DNA of 64,000 nt from Eggerthella lenta DSM 2243 (GTDB lineage Bacteria > Actinomycetota > Coriobacteriia > Coriobacteriales > Eggerthellaceae), in the NCBI RefSeq assembly GCF_000024265.1, contig NC_013204.1, positions 1,724,180 to 1,788,179 on the forward strand. Direction: 5' to 3'. This document shows, one piece after another, positions 1-8,576 of this stretch. Position numbers and translations under genes: made by a program. The notes under the pieces are model-generated. The model was not told the DNA's origin, searched no databases, and saw nothing but the letters and a program-made list of their open reading frames with translations. Each line of letters opens with the position of its first letter. Position 1 is the stretch's first letter.

Positions 1-310
1 ACGAGAACAGCTGGCCGACAAGGCTGAAGTGACCGGTCGCGATGTTGAAGGCGGTTCCGATGAAGATGTTGAACAAGCTGAACCCGATGATGAAATGGCG
101 CGCCAGGCGTTTGCGCTGCCAGATGAGCCAGAAGCTGATGCTGTCGAATATCAGGTTGACGAAATCGAGGATGTTCGAGAATTCCAGCTCGTAGCTGCCT
201 TTGATCAGGAACGCCAACAGCGAGATGGTGACGATGACGTTGAATGCAAAGAAGAACTGGAGGACCCGCATGAAGCCGAGCTTCTTCGGGTTGCTGAAGT
301 CTTTCGCCAT
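1..310 (-). CDS. Membrane protein, partial (C-terminus off the left edge)
   Basis: Read on the minus strand from an ATG at 310 and still open at base 1, so 103 codons are visible. A short charged N-terminus (MAKDFSNPKKLGF) is followed by hydrophobic stretches at about residues 14-36, 46-64 and 73-98, the second and third separated by the basic stretch QRKRLARH, so this is an integral membrane protein. A weak GGAG lies about 11 bases upstream of the ATG. I do not recognise a family. It runs in the same direction as the regulator gene ending at 472, 161 bases upstream, but nothing links them functionally. Confidence 0.6.
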   Translation of the reverse strand, partial: MAKDFSNPKKLGFMRVLQFFFAFNVIVTISLLAFLIKGSYELEFSNILDFVNLIFDSISFWLIWQRKRLARHFIIGFSLFNIFIGTAFNIATGHFSLVGQLFS

Positions 311-471
311 GGGCTGCGGCTCCAATCACGCTCGACGGATCTATGCTTGCGGCGCGCGTCCCCGATGGCGTTGCGCGCACAGTTCGTCCAGTATATCTCG
401 GCAGACCGGCGGAAGGCGCGTTCGGAAAGGCAGATGCCGCGTTCGCTTCGCAGAACGCAGCGTTCGTGCCG

Positions 472-915
472 CTACCAGCGTTTGAGCGTGGGGAGCAGGG
501 CGCCCATGAACGAAACGGCTTCGTCGCGCGTGATGTGGCACGACTCGGCCATGAATGGGGCGCAGCGCTCGATCAGCTCCTCGAGCGTCTCGTCTTCCAG
601 AAACGCGCCGTTCGCATAGCACCACGAGCAGTAGTCGGCCGACAGAGAGCCGTCCGCCTCGGTGCCATGATCCTTCTCCTGGTAGAACGGCATGCCGCAG
701 CTTTGGCAGTAGGCGCCGTCGGGCATCTCCAAAAGCAGGGCGACGGGCACATCGCAGGTGGCGGCGATGAGCTTGCACATGTCGATGCCAGGCGTGGTCT
801 CCCCGTTCTCCCAGCGCGATACGGCCTGGCGGGTGACGTAAAGCTTGCGCGCTAGGTCTTCCTGAGTGAGGTTGCGCTCCTTGCGGATGCGGACGAGCAC
901 GTCTCCGATGGCCAT
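472..915 (-). CDS. XRE-type HTH regulator with C-terminal zinc ribbon
   Basis: 147 residues. Residues 4-60 form an XRE/Cro helix-turn-helix (LTQEDLARKLYVTRQAVSRW). The second half carries two Cys pairs, C70-x2-C73 (CQSCGMPF) and C96-x2-C99 (CSWC), the layout of the putative zinc-ribbon domain often fused to such HTHs. The ATG at 915 is chosen because AAAGGA sits 5 bases upstream; the open frame extends further but without a ribosome site. The protein is probably a cytoplasmic transcription factor; its targets are unknown. It is divergent from thrH across 171 bases, which may hold its own operator. Confidence 0.8.
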   Translation of the reverse strand: MAIGDVLVRIRKERNLTQEDLARKLYVTRQAVSRWENGETTPGIDMCKLIAATCDVPVALLLEMPDGAYCQSCGMPFYQEKDHGTEADGSLSADYCSWCYANGAFLEDETLEELIERCAPFMAESCHITRDEAVSFMGALLPTLKRW

Positions 916-1017
916 GGGGGTCCTTTCGTCGTTGGCTTGCGCAACCATTGAACCACGGCGTCGGCCCCGCCGTAAAGAAACAAAGCGTTGCGGGATGCGC
1001 TGCGCGGCGGTTGCGGG

Positions 1018-1023
1018 TATGAT
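1018..1023 (+). promoter_or_regulatory. Candidate -10 box for thrH
   Basis: TATGAT preceded by TTGCGGG, 64 bases before the thrH start. The same TTGCGGGTA context occurs before the helicase gene at 8529. No convincing -35 is present. Confidence 0.4.
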
Positions 1024-1086
1024 GGCATGGCGTTGCTGCAAGCCTGTTGCGAGATGCCGCGTGCGCGGCCGAAGGGAGACGACACG

Positions 1087-1689
1087 ATGTACATCACCTG
1101 CCTGGACCTGGAAGGCGTGCTGGTGCCCGAGATCTGGATCGCGTTCGCCGAGGAGAGCGGCATTCCGGAGCTGACGCGCACGACTCGTGACGAGCCCGAC
1201 TACGGCAAGCTCATGGACTTCCGTCTGGACATCCTGCGCCAGCATGGCCTGGGCCTCAAGGAGATCCAGGAGACCATCGCGCGCATCGACCCCTTGCCGG
1301 GGGCGAAGGACTTCCTCGACGAGCTGCGCGCCACGACCCAGGCCGTCATCATCAGCGACACGTTCACCCAGTTCGCCCAGCCCCTCATGGCGAAGCTGGG
1401 CTGGCCGGCGCTGTTCTGCAACGAGCTGGAGGTGGCTGACGACGGCACCATCGCGGGCTTTCGCATGCGCTGCCCCGAATCGAAGCTGACCACCGTGCGC
1501 GCGCTGCAGTCCTGCGGCTTCGACACCATCGCGGCGGGCGACAGCCACAACGACCTGGGGATGATCAGAGCCAGCAAGGCGGGCTTCCTGTTCCGCAGCC
1601 CCGATTCCATCAAGGCCGAGAACACCGATCTGCCCGCGTTCGAGGAATACGACGACCTGCTCGCCGCCGTCAAGCAGGCTATGGCTTAA
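1087..1689 (+). CDS. thrH: ThrH, phosphoserine phosphatase / homoserine phosphotransferase
   Basis: 200 residues, close to the usual ThrH length of about 205. This HAD-superfamily enzyme dephosphorylates phosphoserine and can pass the phosphate to homoserine, linking serine and threonine synthesis. The sequence shows HAD motif I as CLDLEGVL (Asp7, with Glu9 where most HADs have Asp, typical of ThrH), motif II in IISDTFTQ near residue 94, and motif III/IV as GDSHNDLGM near residue 156. The ATG at 1087 has GGAG 9 bases upstream. Its last 4 bases overlap the end of the convergent TetR gene. Confidence 0.85.
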   Translation: MYITCLDLEGVLVPEIWIAFAEESGIPELTRTTRDEPDYGKLMDFRLDILRQHGLGLKEIQETIARIDPLPGAKDFLDELRATTQAVIISDTFTQFAQPLMAKLGWPALFCNELEVADDGTIAGFRMRCPESKLTTVRALQSCGFDTIAAGDSHNDLGMIRASKAGFLFRSPDSIKAENTDLPAFEEYDDLLAAVKQAMA

Positions 1690-2333
1690 CTGCGTTCGCC
1701 GTCGCCTGCGGCATCGGCGTTTTCGCGCAGGTGCTCGTCGGCGGCGGCGCGCAGCGTCGCCACGACGTTCGACGAAGCGCTCGTGGCGACGCCCGAGCTC
1801 AGTATGGCCTGGAGCGGGTTCGCGTGGTCGCCGCGGCAGGCTTCGTCGCTCATGATCTCGACGAGGCCGCCCAAGGTGAACCTCACTACCACCATGGCTT
1901 CGCTGCTCAAACGCGTTTCATCGACATGGAACAGGTCGAACCAGGTATGCATGACCAGGTTCTTCAGCGTGGCCACAAGCTCGCTCGATCCGTTCTTGCC
2001 GACGACCAGAAGGGCACGGTCGATCCGCTTTTTCAGGTCGGGGTTGCGCAGCAAGGCGTTCGCCTCGATCTCGTCGATGCCTTTCGAAGGCCCTCCGTTC
2101 ATCAGCAACATGCGCGCCATCTCGCGCGGGAGCATGCTGTCCAGCGCCTGCGCGGCAAGCGCGCCCAAGCCGTCGAAATGGTAGTAGAACGCGTTCTTGT
2201 TGACCTGCGCCCGCTTGGCGATCTCGCCGACGGTGATCTGGGCGTACGGTTTCTCGGCGAGGATCTCCCAGAACGCCTCCTCCATGCGCTCGACGGCGGT
2301 GGGGCCTTCCTGGTCTTTACGCGGGCGCGCCAT
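1686..2333 (-). CDS. TetR-family transcriptional regulator
   Basis: 215 residues. The N-terminal HTH is clear: ITVGEIAKRAQVNKNAFYYHF at about residues 33-53. The C-terminal part is a divergent helical ligand domain. It lies head to head with the YhgE-like membrane gene at 2474, with a 140-base AT-rich spacer that contains an inverted repeat, so it probably represses that gene and itself. Many TetR/YhgE pairs have this layout. The ligand is unknown. The 3' end overlaps thrH by 4 bases. Confidence 0.85.
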   Translation of the reverse strand: MARPRKDQEGPTAVERMEEAFWEILAEKPYAQITVGEIAKRAQVNKNAFYYHFDGLGALAAQALDSMLPREMARMLLMNGGPSKGIDEIEANALLRNPDLKKRIDRALLVVGKNGSSELVATLKNLVMHTWFDLFHVDETRLSSEAMVVVRFTLGGLVEIMSDEACRGDHANPLQAILSSGVATSASSNVVATLRAAADEHLRENADAAGDGERS

Positions 2334-2375
2334 GTCTTCTCCTCGAAACTAGTCAACAGGAACAATATTCACCAT

Positions 2376-2402
2376 TTTTATTAGACGTTGCGACCAATAA
2401 AA
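2376..2402. promoter_or_regulatory. Candidate TetR operator between divergent genes
   Basis: Inverted repeat TTTTATT (2376-2382) and AATAAAA (2396-2402) separated by 13 bases, inside the only AT-rich stretch between the TetR gene and the membrane gene it faces. A second small palindrome, CAATAAAATTG, overlaps the right arm. Position and symmetry fit a TetR dimer site; this is inference. Confidence 0.4.
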
Positions 2403-2473
2403 TTGCCTCTTGAGAATAAATCAAGCTGCGGGCGCGGTCAAGCGCCGGCGACGCATTCGGAAGGAGGCTCCCG

Positions 2474-3898
2474 GTGTTCGAGAAACTCGGGAAAGCGAAG
2501 TACGTAGTGCCGCTGCTCATCGGCATCGTGGCGGCATGCGTCATGTCCGTCATGTTCTACCCGATGGCGAATATGGAGATGAAGGGGCTGCCGTTCGCGG
2601 TTCTGTCGCTCGACGAGGGCGTGGAGACGCCGCAGGGCGATATGAACGTGGGCGATACCCTGGTCGAGAACATCACGTCCGCGACGGCTGCGGAGGACGG
2701 CGAGGAATCACCCATCGCCTGGACGAAGGTGGGCAGCCAGAAAGAGCTGGACGAAGCTCTCGAGAACGGCGAATACTACGGCGCGATCATCGTTCCCGCT
2801 GATTTCAGCGCCCAGCAGATGGCGGTCAAGCAGGCTGAGACGAAGGCCTCGCTCGCGCAAGCCCAGGCTTTGATGGCCGCGCAGGCGCAGGCCCAGGCCG
2901 CTGCGGCGGCCCAAGCAGCCGCAGCCGGCGGCGAAGCTGCCGCAGGTGGCGACCAGGCTGCGGCCATGGCTGCTGCCGCCGCAGGCGGGGAGGCTGCGGG
3001 TGGCGACCAGGCTGCAGCGATGGCTGCCGCCGCTGCGGCGCAGGGAGGGGATGCGGCGGCGGCCGCGCAAGGCGATGCGGCTCAGGCCGCTGCTTTGGCC
3101 GCCGCCGCGCAAGACGACGGGGCTTCCGAGGCTGAGGAAGTGGAGGCTCCGGCTCTCAAGGTGCTCATCGACAAGGCGAAGAGCCCGCTCGTGGCCAGCC
3201 AGATGGGCGCGAGCATCCCCTCGATGTTCCAGCAGATGGGCGTCGACGTGGACGTGGAGACCATTCACGAAGGGTCGGCTTCCGATGGCGATGGAGCGGC
3301 GGCCAATCCCATGTCCGGCATGGTGTCGCTGCAGCTTGCCATCATGCCGCTGTTCATGGTGTCGATAATGACGGGTCTGTTCCTCAGCCGCATCTTCGGA
3401 AAGAAGACGGATGCGACGAGCGCGGAGCGCTGGAAGTCCATCGGGATCCAGGCGGCTTACGCGGTCGTGGCCTCGCTGATCGTCAGCCTGTGCGCGTTCT
3501 GCATGCTGCTGTGGATCGCCGGTATCGAGGCTCCCATGGACGCCATCGTACCGTTCATGTGGCTTGCCAGCTTCTGCGTGATGCTCGTGTTCATCGGCGC
3601 GTTCAACATCTCCACGGCGCTTGGCGGCCTGCTTGCGCTCGTCGGGTTCGCGTTGGGCATGATGACGGGCACGTTCCCCTTCGAGGCTCTGCCGGCGTTC
3701 TGGCAGGATTGGGTGTACCCGTGGGCCCCGCAGCGCTTCATGAGCGAGGGCATCCGCGCCATCCTGTATCTGGACGCGGGCGCCTGGAACGCAGGGAGCC
3801 TGCCGCTCCTGATCGTGGGCGCGGTCGGCGCGATGCTGACCTGCATCGCCGCTCTCGTGCCGGGCAAGAAGGACAAGAGCGAGACGGTCGCCGCCTAG
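2474..3898 (+). CDS. YhgE/Pip-like ABC-2 type membrane protein with Ala-rich linker
   Basis: 474 residues starting at GTG 2474, chosen because AAGGAGG lies 6 bases upstream. One N-terminal membrane helix (about residues 8-30) leads into an extracytoplasmic domain with the YhgE-like stretch YYGAIIVPADFS. Residues 125-215 are almost pure Ala/Gly/Gln with a repeated GGDQAAAMAAAAA block. After that come about five membrane helices (residues 285-465) as in the ABC-2 permease fold. Known relatives are phage-infection-protein (Pip) or export-type proteins; a cargo is not established. It is probably controlled by the divergent TetR regulator. Confidence 0.75.
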   Translation: MFEKLGKAKYVVPLLIGIVAACVMSVMFYPMANMEMKGLPFAVLSLDEGVETPQGDMNVGDTLVENITSATAAEDGEESPIAWTKVGSQKELDEALENGEYYGAIIVPADFSAQQMAVKQAETKASLAQAQALMAAQAQAQAAAAAQAAAAGGEAAAGGDQAAAMAAAAAGGEAAGGDQAAAMAAAAAAQGGDAAAAAQGDAAQAAALAAAAQDDGASEAEEVEAPALKVLIDKAKSPLVASQMGASIPSMFQQMGVDVDVETIHEGSASDGDGAAANPMSGMVSLQLAIMPLFMVSIMTGLFLSRIFGKKTDATSAERWKSIGIQAAYAVVASLIVSLCAFCMLLWIAGIEAPMDAIVPFMWLASFCVMLVFIGAFNISTALGGLLALVGFALGMMTGTFPFEALPAFWQDWVYPWAPQRFMSEGIRAILYLDAGAWNAGSLPLLIVGAVGAMLTCIAALVPGKKDKSETVAA

Positions 3899-3926
3899 GC
3901 GGAGAAACCGCTTGGCGTTGCACGTG

Positions 3927-3960
3927 GGGGGGCGGGCTTCGGCTCGCCCCCTTTCCTTTT
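3927..3960 (+). terminator. Rho-independent terminator after the YhgE-like gene
   Basis: Ten-base-pair GC stem (one G-T pair) around a TTCG loop, followed by CTTTCCTTTT, 28 bases after the stop codon. Confidence 0.75.
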
Positions 3961-4035
3961 GTCGCGCGGTTCGCGCCCAACCTCGCTCTTTCGGCTGTCT
4001 CGGCGACGCCTCGCTGCAGGGGTTCGCAAGACGAT

Positions 4036-4198
4036 GTGCAGCGAAATCGCCGGTTTGGCAGTCCTCGGCGGCCTTCGACCGCGCTCGACGCTCCTTCCCG
4101 AGCATTGGCGAGGCGTAATCCCAGGTGGCGTTCCGTCGCCACCCCGGGATGCGCCGTCCGATCGAGCCGGGACTGCCAAACCGGCGCTTTCGCTGCAC
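4036..4198. repeat. 163-bp element with 28-bp terminal inverted repeats
   Basis: The arms at 4036-4063 and 4171-4198 match at 27 of 28 positions in inverted orientation (outer end GTGCAGCGAAA). The 107-base core holds a second hairpin around GGTGGCG/CGCCACC at about 4131-4143. No open frame of coding character crosses it. Size and structure suggest a small non-autonomous mobile element or folded intergenic repeat. Confidence 0.6.
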
Positions 4199-4443
4199 GC
4201 AAGGCGTCGAAACCGTGCGTTCGCGGCGAAGAAGGCGGCTGGGCGACGGCTTCAGGTGACGGTTCTGGCGCGTTGGGAACCAGAAGGCGGCGCACGTCGG
4301 TGCGTGTCATCCCTCCTTTGCCCGCGCCTCCGCCATGTCGAAGCGATCCTTTCAGGCGCATCCTCGGCCCGCAGCGCAGCCTTTCCGCTTTCGGGAGGAA
4401 TGGACGTGAAGTGCAGAATCATCGACCGGCTCTATCCTCGTGG
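4199..4443. other. Intergenic stretch, no gene seen
   Basis: GC-rich spacer between the inverted-repeat element and the rhomboid promoter. Open frames here overlap in several directions and have no ribosome sites or recognisable domains. Confidence 0.5.
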
Positions 4444-4449
4444 TAGTAT
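4444..4449 (+). promoter_or_regulatory. Candidate -10 box for rhomboid operon
   Basis: TAGTAT, preceded by GG, 39 bases before the GTG start of the rhomboid gene. No clear -35. Confidence 0.35.
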
Positions 4450-4487
4450 GTTCCGACTTTCGATATACGACGTTCGAGGAGAAAGAC

Positions 4488-5279
4488 GTGCCATACAAGG
4501 TGAACGAGCCGGTGGAACCGCAACAAAGGGCGGTCATCGATGACGACCAGCTGAAACGGATGATGGCGGACAGCCAGCCGAGCTTCTTCGAGCGCAACCG
4601 TTATCGGCTGGTCACGCTCGCGCTCATCGCGATCAACGTCGCCGTGTTCGCGCTCGAGGCGGTGCTGTCCGGCATGCGCATCGACATTTCCACGCGCACC
4701 CTCGTGGACATGGGCGCGATGTACGCGCCGCTTGTCCAGTCGCCGGCCGACCTGTACCGCTTCGTCACGCCGATGTTCCTTCATATGGACCTCATGCACC
4801 TCGGTTTCAACATGGTGGCGCTGTACAGCGTGGGCGAGGTGTTGGAGCGCACCCTGGGCAAGGGAAGCTATCTTGCGCTGTACTTCATCGCGGGAATAAC
4901 GGGCAATGCGGTGTCCTATGCGGCCGATGTGCTGCTCGGCGGCGGCTCCGCGGTGAGCGCCGGAGCTTCGACCAGCGTGTTCGGCCTGTTCGTGGCCGTG
5001 GCGCTGTTAGCCGTGCTGCATAAGGGGAACCGTTCGCTCTTCACGCAGTACAGCAAGGGCATGTTGGGGGTCATCGCCGTGAACGTGGCGTACACGCTGC
5101 TCGTGCCGAATATCTCCGTGAGCGGGCATCTGGGAGGGGCGCTTGGCGGGCTCGTCGCCATGTTCATGATCCCGGCAGCCAGCCTGCGCGTGCCGAATCC
5201 CGTGCGCGTCGTCGTGGCCGTGCTGTGGGTGGCGGCGCTCGTGTGGCTGCTCGTTTCGCAAGGGGTGCTCGGTGTCTAG
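4488..5279 (+). CDS. Rhomboid-family intramembrane serine protease
   Basis: 263 residues with six or seven predicted membrane helices from residue 36 on. The catalytic dyad is visible: Ser161 in GASTSVFGLF and His214 in SGHLGGALGG. Rhomboids cut single-pass membrane proteins inside the bilayer; the substrate here is unknown. The start is taken as GTG 4488 because GAGGAGA lies 7 bases upstream; the frame stays open to 4440 without a ribosome site. The stop overlaps the GTG of the next gene by 8 bases, so the two are translationally coupled. Confidence 0.85.
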   Translation: MPYKVNEPVEPQQRAVIDDDQLKRMMADSQPSFFERNRYRLVTLALIAINVAVFALEAVLSGMRIDISTRTLVDMGAMYAPLVQSPADLYRFVTPMFLHMDLMHLGFNMVALYSVGEVLERTLGKGSYLALYFIAGITGNAVSYAADVLLGGGSAVSAGASTSVFGLFVAVALLAVLHKGNRSLFTQYSKGMLGVIAVNVAYTLLVPNISVSGHLGGALGGLVAMFMIPAASLRVPNPVRVVVAVLWVAALVWLLVSQGVLGV

Positions 5280-6612
5280 CGGGCGGCGCGCAGTCGCGCT
5301 GCGGCCGGGTCAGCTGCTGGCCGTGGGCGGCATGCTGTTCTCGATGTTCTTCGGTGCGGGCAACCTCATCCTGCCCCCGCTTCTGGGATTGCAGGCGGGT
5401 GATCAGGCGATCCCCGCCATGACGGGTTTCTTGATCGCGGGTATCGGCTTGCCGGTGCTCGGCATCGTGGCGGTGGCCGTGTGCGGCGGCGTGCGCGAGC
5501 TGGCCGGGCGCGTGAGCCCGCTGTTCGCCTCGGTGTTCATCGCGCTCATGTACCTGACCATCGGGCCGTTTCTCGCCATTCCGCGCACGTCTTCGACCGC
5601 CTTCGAGATGCTGAGGCCCCTGCTGCCCGTAACCGATGCGGCTGGCCTGGGCGTCGCAACGGCGGCGTTCTCCGTCGCGTTCTTCGGCGTGGCGTTCGCG
5701 CTGGCGCTGCGACCCGGGCTGTTGTCGCGCGTGCTGGGGCGTTTCTCTGCGCCCGCCCTCATCCTGCTCATCGTGTTGGTGGTCGGCGCCTCCGTGCTGG
5801 GCGGCGCGCCCGCGCCGACGGCTCCGCAGCCGCCCTATGACGCGAGCCCGCTGTCGAACGGTTTTCTCACGGGGTACCAGACCATGGACTTGCTGGCGGC
5901 GCTGTGCTTCGGCATCGTGGTGGCTGCGAACGTTCGCGAGCTGGGCGTGAGCGACCCGAAGCGCGTGGCGGGCTCCATTTCGGGCGCGGGCCTCATCGCC
6001 GGAGCGCTCATGATGGCCATCTACTGCGGGCTGGCGTTCGTGGGCTCGGCGATGGGCTCGACGATGCCCGACGCGGCCAACGGCGCTTCCATCCTCGCGG
6101 CGTCGGCCAGCGCGCATTTCGGCCCGGCGGGTACGGTCATCGTGGCGGCCATCTTCCTGCTGGCTTGCCTCAACGTATGCACGGGGCTCATCTCGTGCTG
6201 CTCGGAGTACTTCTCCGAGGCTTTTCCGCGTATCCCGCTTCCGGCGTGGGCGGCGGCGTTCGCCGCGTTCAGCTGCGCGGTGTCGCTGGTGGGGCTCGAT
6301 GCCATCCTCGCATTTTCCGCACCGCTTCTGGGCGCGCTCTATCCGCCGGCCATCGTGCTGGTGGTCATGGGCCTCGCGCACGGGCGCTGCGACCGGCTGC
6401 CGCGCATGTGGCCCTGCGCCGTGCTGGCGACGGCGGCGTTCAGCGTGGCCGTGGGCCTGCGCGACGCGTTCGCGCCGGGCGCGTGGCTGCCCCTCGATGC
6501 GCTTCCGCTTGCCGACGCGGGCCTCGGATGGCTTGTGGTCGCCATCGCGGGCGCGGCGGCGGGCGCGATATGGTCGCTCGCTGAGCGCAGGCGGCGCGCG
6601 CGACGGGCGTGA
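5272..6612 (+). CDS. brnQ: BrnQ-type branched-chain amino acid:cation symporter
   Basis: 446 residues, about twelve hydrophobic segments, near the usual BrnQ length. The N-terminus has the family hallmark LAVGGMLFSMFFGAGNLILPP, followed by TIGPFLAIPRTSSTAFEM, which are conserved in the LIVCS carriers that take up Leu, Ile and Val with Na+ or H+. The GTG start at 5272 lies inside the end of the rhomboid gene. The C-terminus is basic (ERRRRARRA), consistent with a cytoplasmic tail. Confidence 0.85.
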   Translation: MSSGRRAVALRPGQLLAVGGMLFSMFFGAGNLILPPLLGLQAGDQAIPAMTGFLIAGIGLPVLGIVAVAVCGGVRELAGRVSPLFASVFIALMYLTIGPFLAIPRTSSTAFEMLRPLLPVTDAAGLGVATAAFSVAFFGVAFALALRPGLLSRVLGRFSAPALILLIVLVVGASVLGGAPAPTAPQPPYDASPLSNGFLTGYQTMDLLAALCFGIVVAANVRELGVSDPKRVAGSISGAGLIAGALMMAIYCGLAFVGSAMGSTMPDAANGASILAASASAHFGPAGTVIVAAIFLLACLNVCTGLISCCSEYFSEAFPRIPLPAWAAAFAAFSCAVSLVGLDAILAFSAPLLGALYPPAIVLVVMGLAHGRCDRLPRMWPCAVLATAAFSVAVGLRDAFAPGAWLPLDALPLADAGLGWLVVAIAGAAAGAIWSLAERRRRARRA

Positions 6613-6643
6613 GCGCCCGACTCCGGATTCGTGGCGGTTTTTC

Positions 6644-7762
6644 CTACAACCCCAGGCCCTTCGCCACGTTGGCGATGAAGTCCTGGACGTTCGTCACGAT
6701 GCCGCGCGAGGCCAGAGAGCCGCGGTCGATGAGCTTGTTCACCGCGAACTCGGCGATGTCCACGCAGTAGAAGTACACCTGGCGCACGGTGCCGTCCGCG
6801 AGCACGCGGTACGATGGCGTCATGTTGCCCGTGGCGATGGTGTGCAGCATGGTGGCCATGCACACGACCGTGGTGGCTTTGCGCAGGTGGGAGCGCATGG
6901 CGTCCTGCGCATCGTAGGCGTTGCCCAGCACGCACGGAAGCGGGCCGTCGTCGCGGATGGAGCCGGCCAGCACGTAGGGCACGCCCTTCTTCTCCAACGC
7001 GTGCATGATGCCGCCCGACACCTGCTCCTCCTCGATGAACCGGCCGATGGAGCCGTACAGCCGCACGCGGTTGATGGTGTCCAGGTGGTTGTAGTGGCCG
7101 AGCGGGCGGTTCTCCTGCGTCTCGATGTCCTGGCCGAGCGCCGTGTGGAAGTAAGAGCCCTCCAGATCGTGCGTGGCCAGCGCGTTTCCGGCGAACACCG
7201 CGTCGACGTAGCCCGCCTCGATGATCTTGGAGAACGCCGTGCGCGAGAAGCCGTTGAACGAGAACGCCGGCCCCATCACCCACACGACGTAGCCGTGTTC
7301 GCGCTCGTGCTTCAGCAGCTCGTAGAGCTCGTCGTACTCGCGGGAGAACGCCGTCTCGCGCGAGCGCCCCAAGCGGAAGGCGAAGTTGTCGGCGTGGCGC
7401 CCTGCGTCGGCCAGCTCGCCTTCGCCGTCCGGCGCGGGGTCGAACCCGGTCGTGTGGACGTAGATGCCCTGCTCTCCCGACTCGGTGCGCCCGCACACGA
7501 TGGCATCTCCCGCGCGGATGTGGCGGAACTCGCGCACGAAGATGCGTCCGTCCTCGCAGACGGGAACGCAGTCCATGCGGCTGTCTTCCGCGAGCAGCCA
7601 TGCGCCGTCGATCTTGAAGTACTCGGGGTAGATGCTCATCGCGTGGTAGCCTTCTGGCGCCACGCCGTCTTTCGGCGCCGGCAGCAGCACGGCGTCGGGC
7701 GCGCCGGCCAGCGGCTCGCGGTGGAAGTCGGGAGCGGTGTAGGGGTTCAATGCGAAGCTCAT
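6644..7762 (-). CDS. LOR/SDH-type protein, ornithine cyclodeaminase-like (TIGR00300-type)
   Basis: 372 residues, convergent with brnQ. The C-terminal two thirds show the blocks GNALATHDLEGSYFHTALGQ and GHYNHLDTINRVRLYGSI, which I associate with the LOR/SDH conserved region and the archaeal-type ornithine cyclodeaminases, NAD-dependent enzymes that turn ornithine into proline and ammonia. The N-terminal part carries the usual small beta domain of that family. Start ATG 7762 is chosen for the AAGG 9 bases upstream; an upstream in-frame ATG at 7828 lacks one. Assignment to family is fairly firm, the exact reaction less so. Confidence 0.6.
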   Translation of the reverse strand: MSFALNPYTAPDFHREPLAGAPDAVLLPAPKDGVAPEGYHAMSIYPEYFKIDGAWLLAEDSRMDCVPVCEDGRIFVREFRHIRAGDAIVCGRTESGEQGIYVHTTGFDPAPDGEGELADAGRHADNFAFRLGRSRETAFSREYDELYELLKHEREHGYVVWVMGPAFSFNGFSRTAFSKIIEAGYVDAVFAGNALATHDLEGSYFHTALGQDIETQENRPLGHYNHLDTINRVRLYGSIGRFIEEEQVSGGIMHALEKKGVPYVLAGSIRDDGPLPCVLGNAYDAQDAMRSHLRKATTVVCMATMLHTIATGNMTPSYRVLADGTVRQVYFYCVDIAEFAVNKLIDRGSLASRGIVTNVQDFIANVAKGLGL

Positions 7763-7889
7763 GGGCTGCCTTCTCTCCAAGGCCGGCTGAGGACGTCCGG
7801 CTACTTTCGTTCGCATGCGATTATACACGGCGACGAGGCGAAGGCTTCGGAGGACTCGCCCGCATCGCGGGCTTCGCGCGCCGGCGAGT

Positions 7890-8360
7890 CTACAGCAGCT
7901 TGGCCAGCTTGTCGATGGCCGCGTTGCACGAGTGCCCCTGCACCAAGCCGACCTTCGCGGTGAAGGCTGTGAGCTCGATGCGCGCGCCGCCGCCCGTGGA
8001 CACGAGTTCGGCGACGACGACGGCGGGGTTCGCGACGATGCCCTTGTTGAAGTAGGCGACGTAGGGGTTGCCCGTCGGAGCCTCGTGCAGCGTGATCAGG
8101 CTTTTGCGGATCTGCGCCGCCGCGCTGCGCAGCCTGTCGTAGGCTTCGTTGCCGGAGCGGCCCAGCTCCACGACGCGCGTCTCGGTGCGCAGCTTGGCCA
8201 TCTTGGCATACGCTGCCGAGGAGTCGCCCATGCCGATGCCGCCCGCGACGGCTTCCAGCGGGTCGCCGCTCATGATGCCGTCGAGCACGGCCAACGGGTT
8301 CGCTCCGGCTTTCGCCTGGCCTTTCGCCAGGATGTTCCTGATCTCGTTCGTCGCTTGCAT
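7890..8360 (-). CDS. Hypothetical protein, 156 residues
   Basis: Soluble, no signal peptide or membrane segment and no family I recognise. The N-terminal half is helical (NEIRNILAKGQAKAGANPLAVLDGIM), then comes a region of mixed character ending in AIDKLAKLL. The start is taken at ATG 8360, with GAGGAGAGGAG upstream, rather than the in-frame ATG at 8414. It is divergent from the helicase gene across 216 bases and may share a control region with it. Base composition matches its neighbours, so it looks native. Confidence 0.6.
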   Translation of the reverse strand: MQATNEIRNILAKGQAKAGANPLAVLDGIMSGDPLEAVAGGIGMGDSSAAYAKMAKLRTETRVVELGRSGNEAYDRLRSAAAQIRKSLITLHEAPTGNPYVAYFNKGIVANPAVVVAELVSTGGGARIELTAFTAKVGLVQGHSCNAAIDKLAKLL

Positions 8361-8528
8361 GGGCGGCTCCTCTCCTCGCGTTCCGAATGCGCCCATCATA
8401 GCTGGAGGATCCACACCGAAAGGACACCAAAGACGCAGCCGCGATCTGCCATCCCGAGCGAGCGAAGCGTCCTGCAGCGCGGCGTGTTCTTTTCCCGTTC
8501 GCGGCCGTCCGAAGGCGGCGGTTGCGGG

Positions 8529-8534
8529 TAGAAT
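8529..8534 (+). promoter_or_regulatory. Candidate -10 box for helicase gene
   Basis: TAGAAT preceded by GGTTGCGGG, 42 bases before the ATG; the same upstream context precedes the thrH -10 box. Confidence 0.4.
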
Positions 8535-8576
8535 GGAACCTTATCGTCATCCCTGATTTCTGGAGGTCGTTCCCGC

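Noticed and set aside
29-619. Plus-strand open frame at the left edge
   Set aside because: It opposes the minus-strand membrane protein and HTH gene, lacks a ribosome site and has a low-complexity acidic composition.
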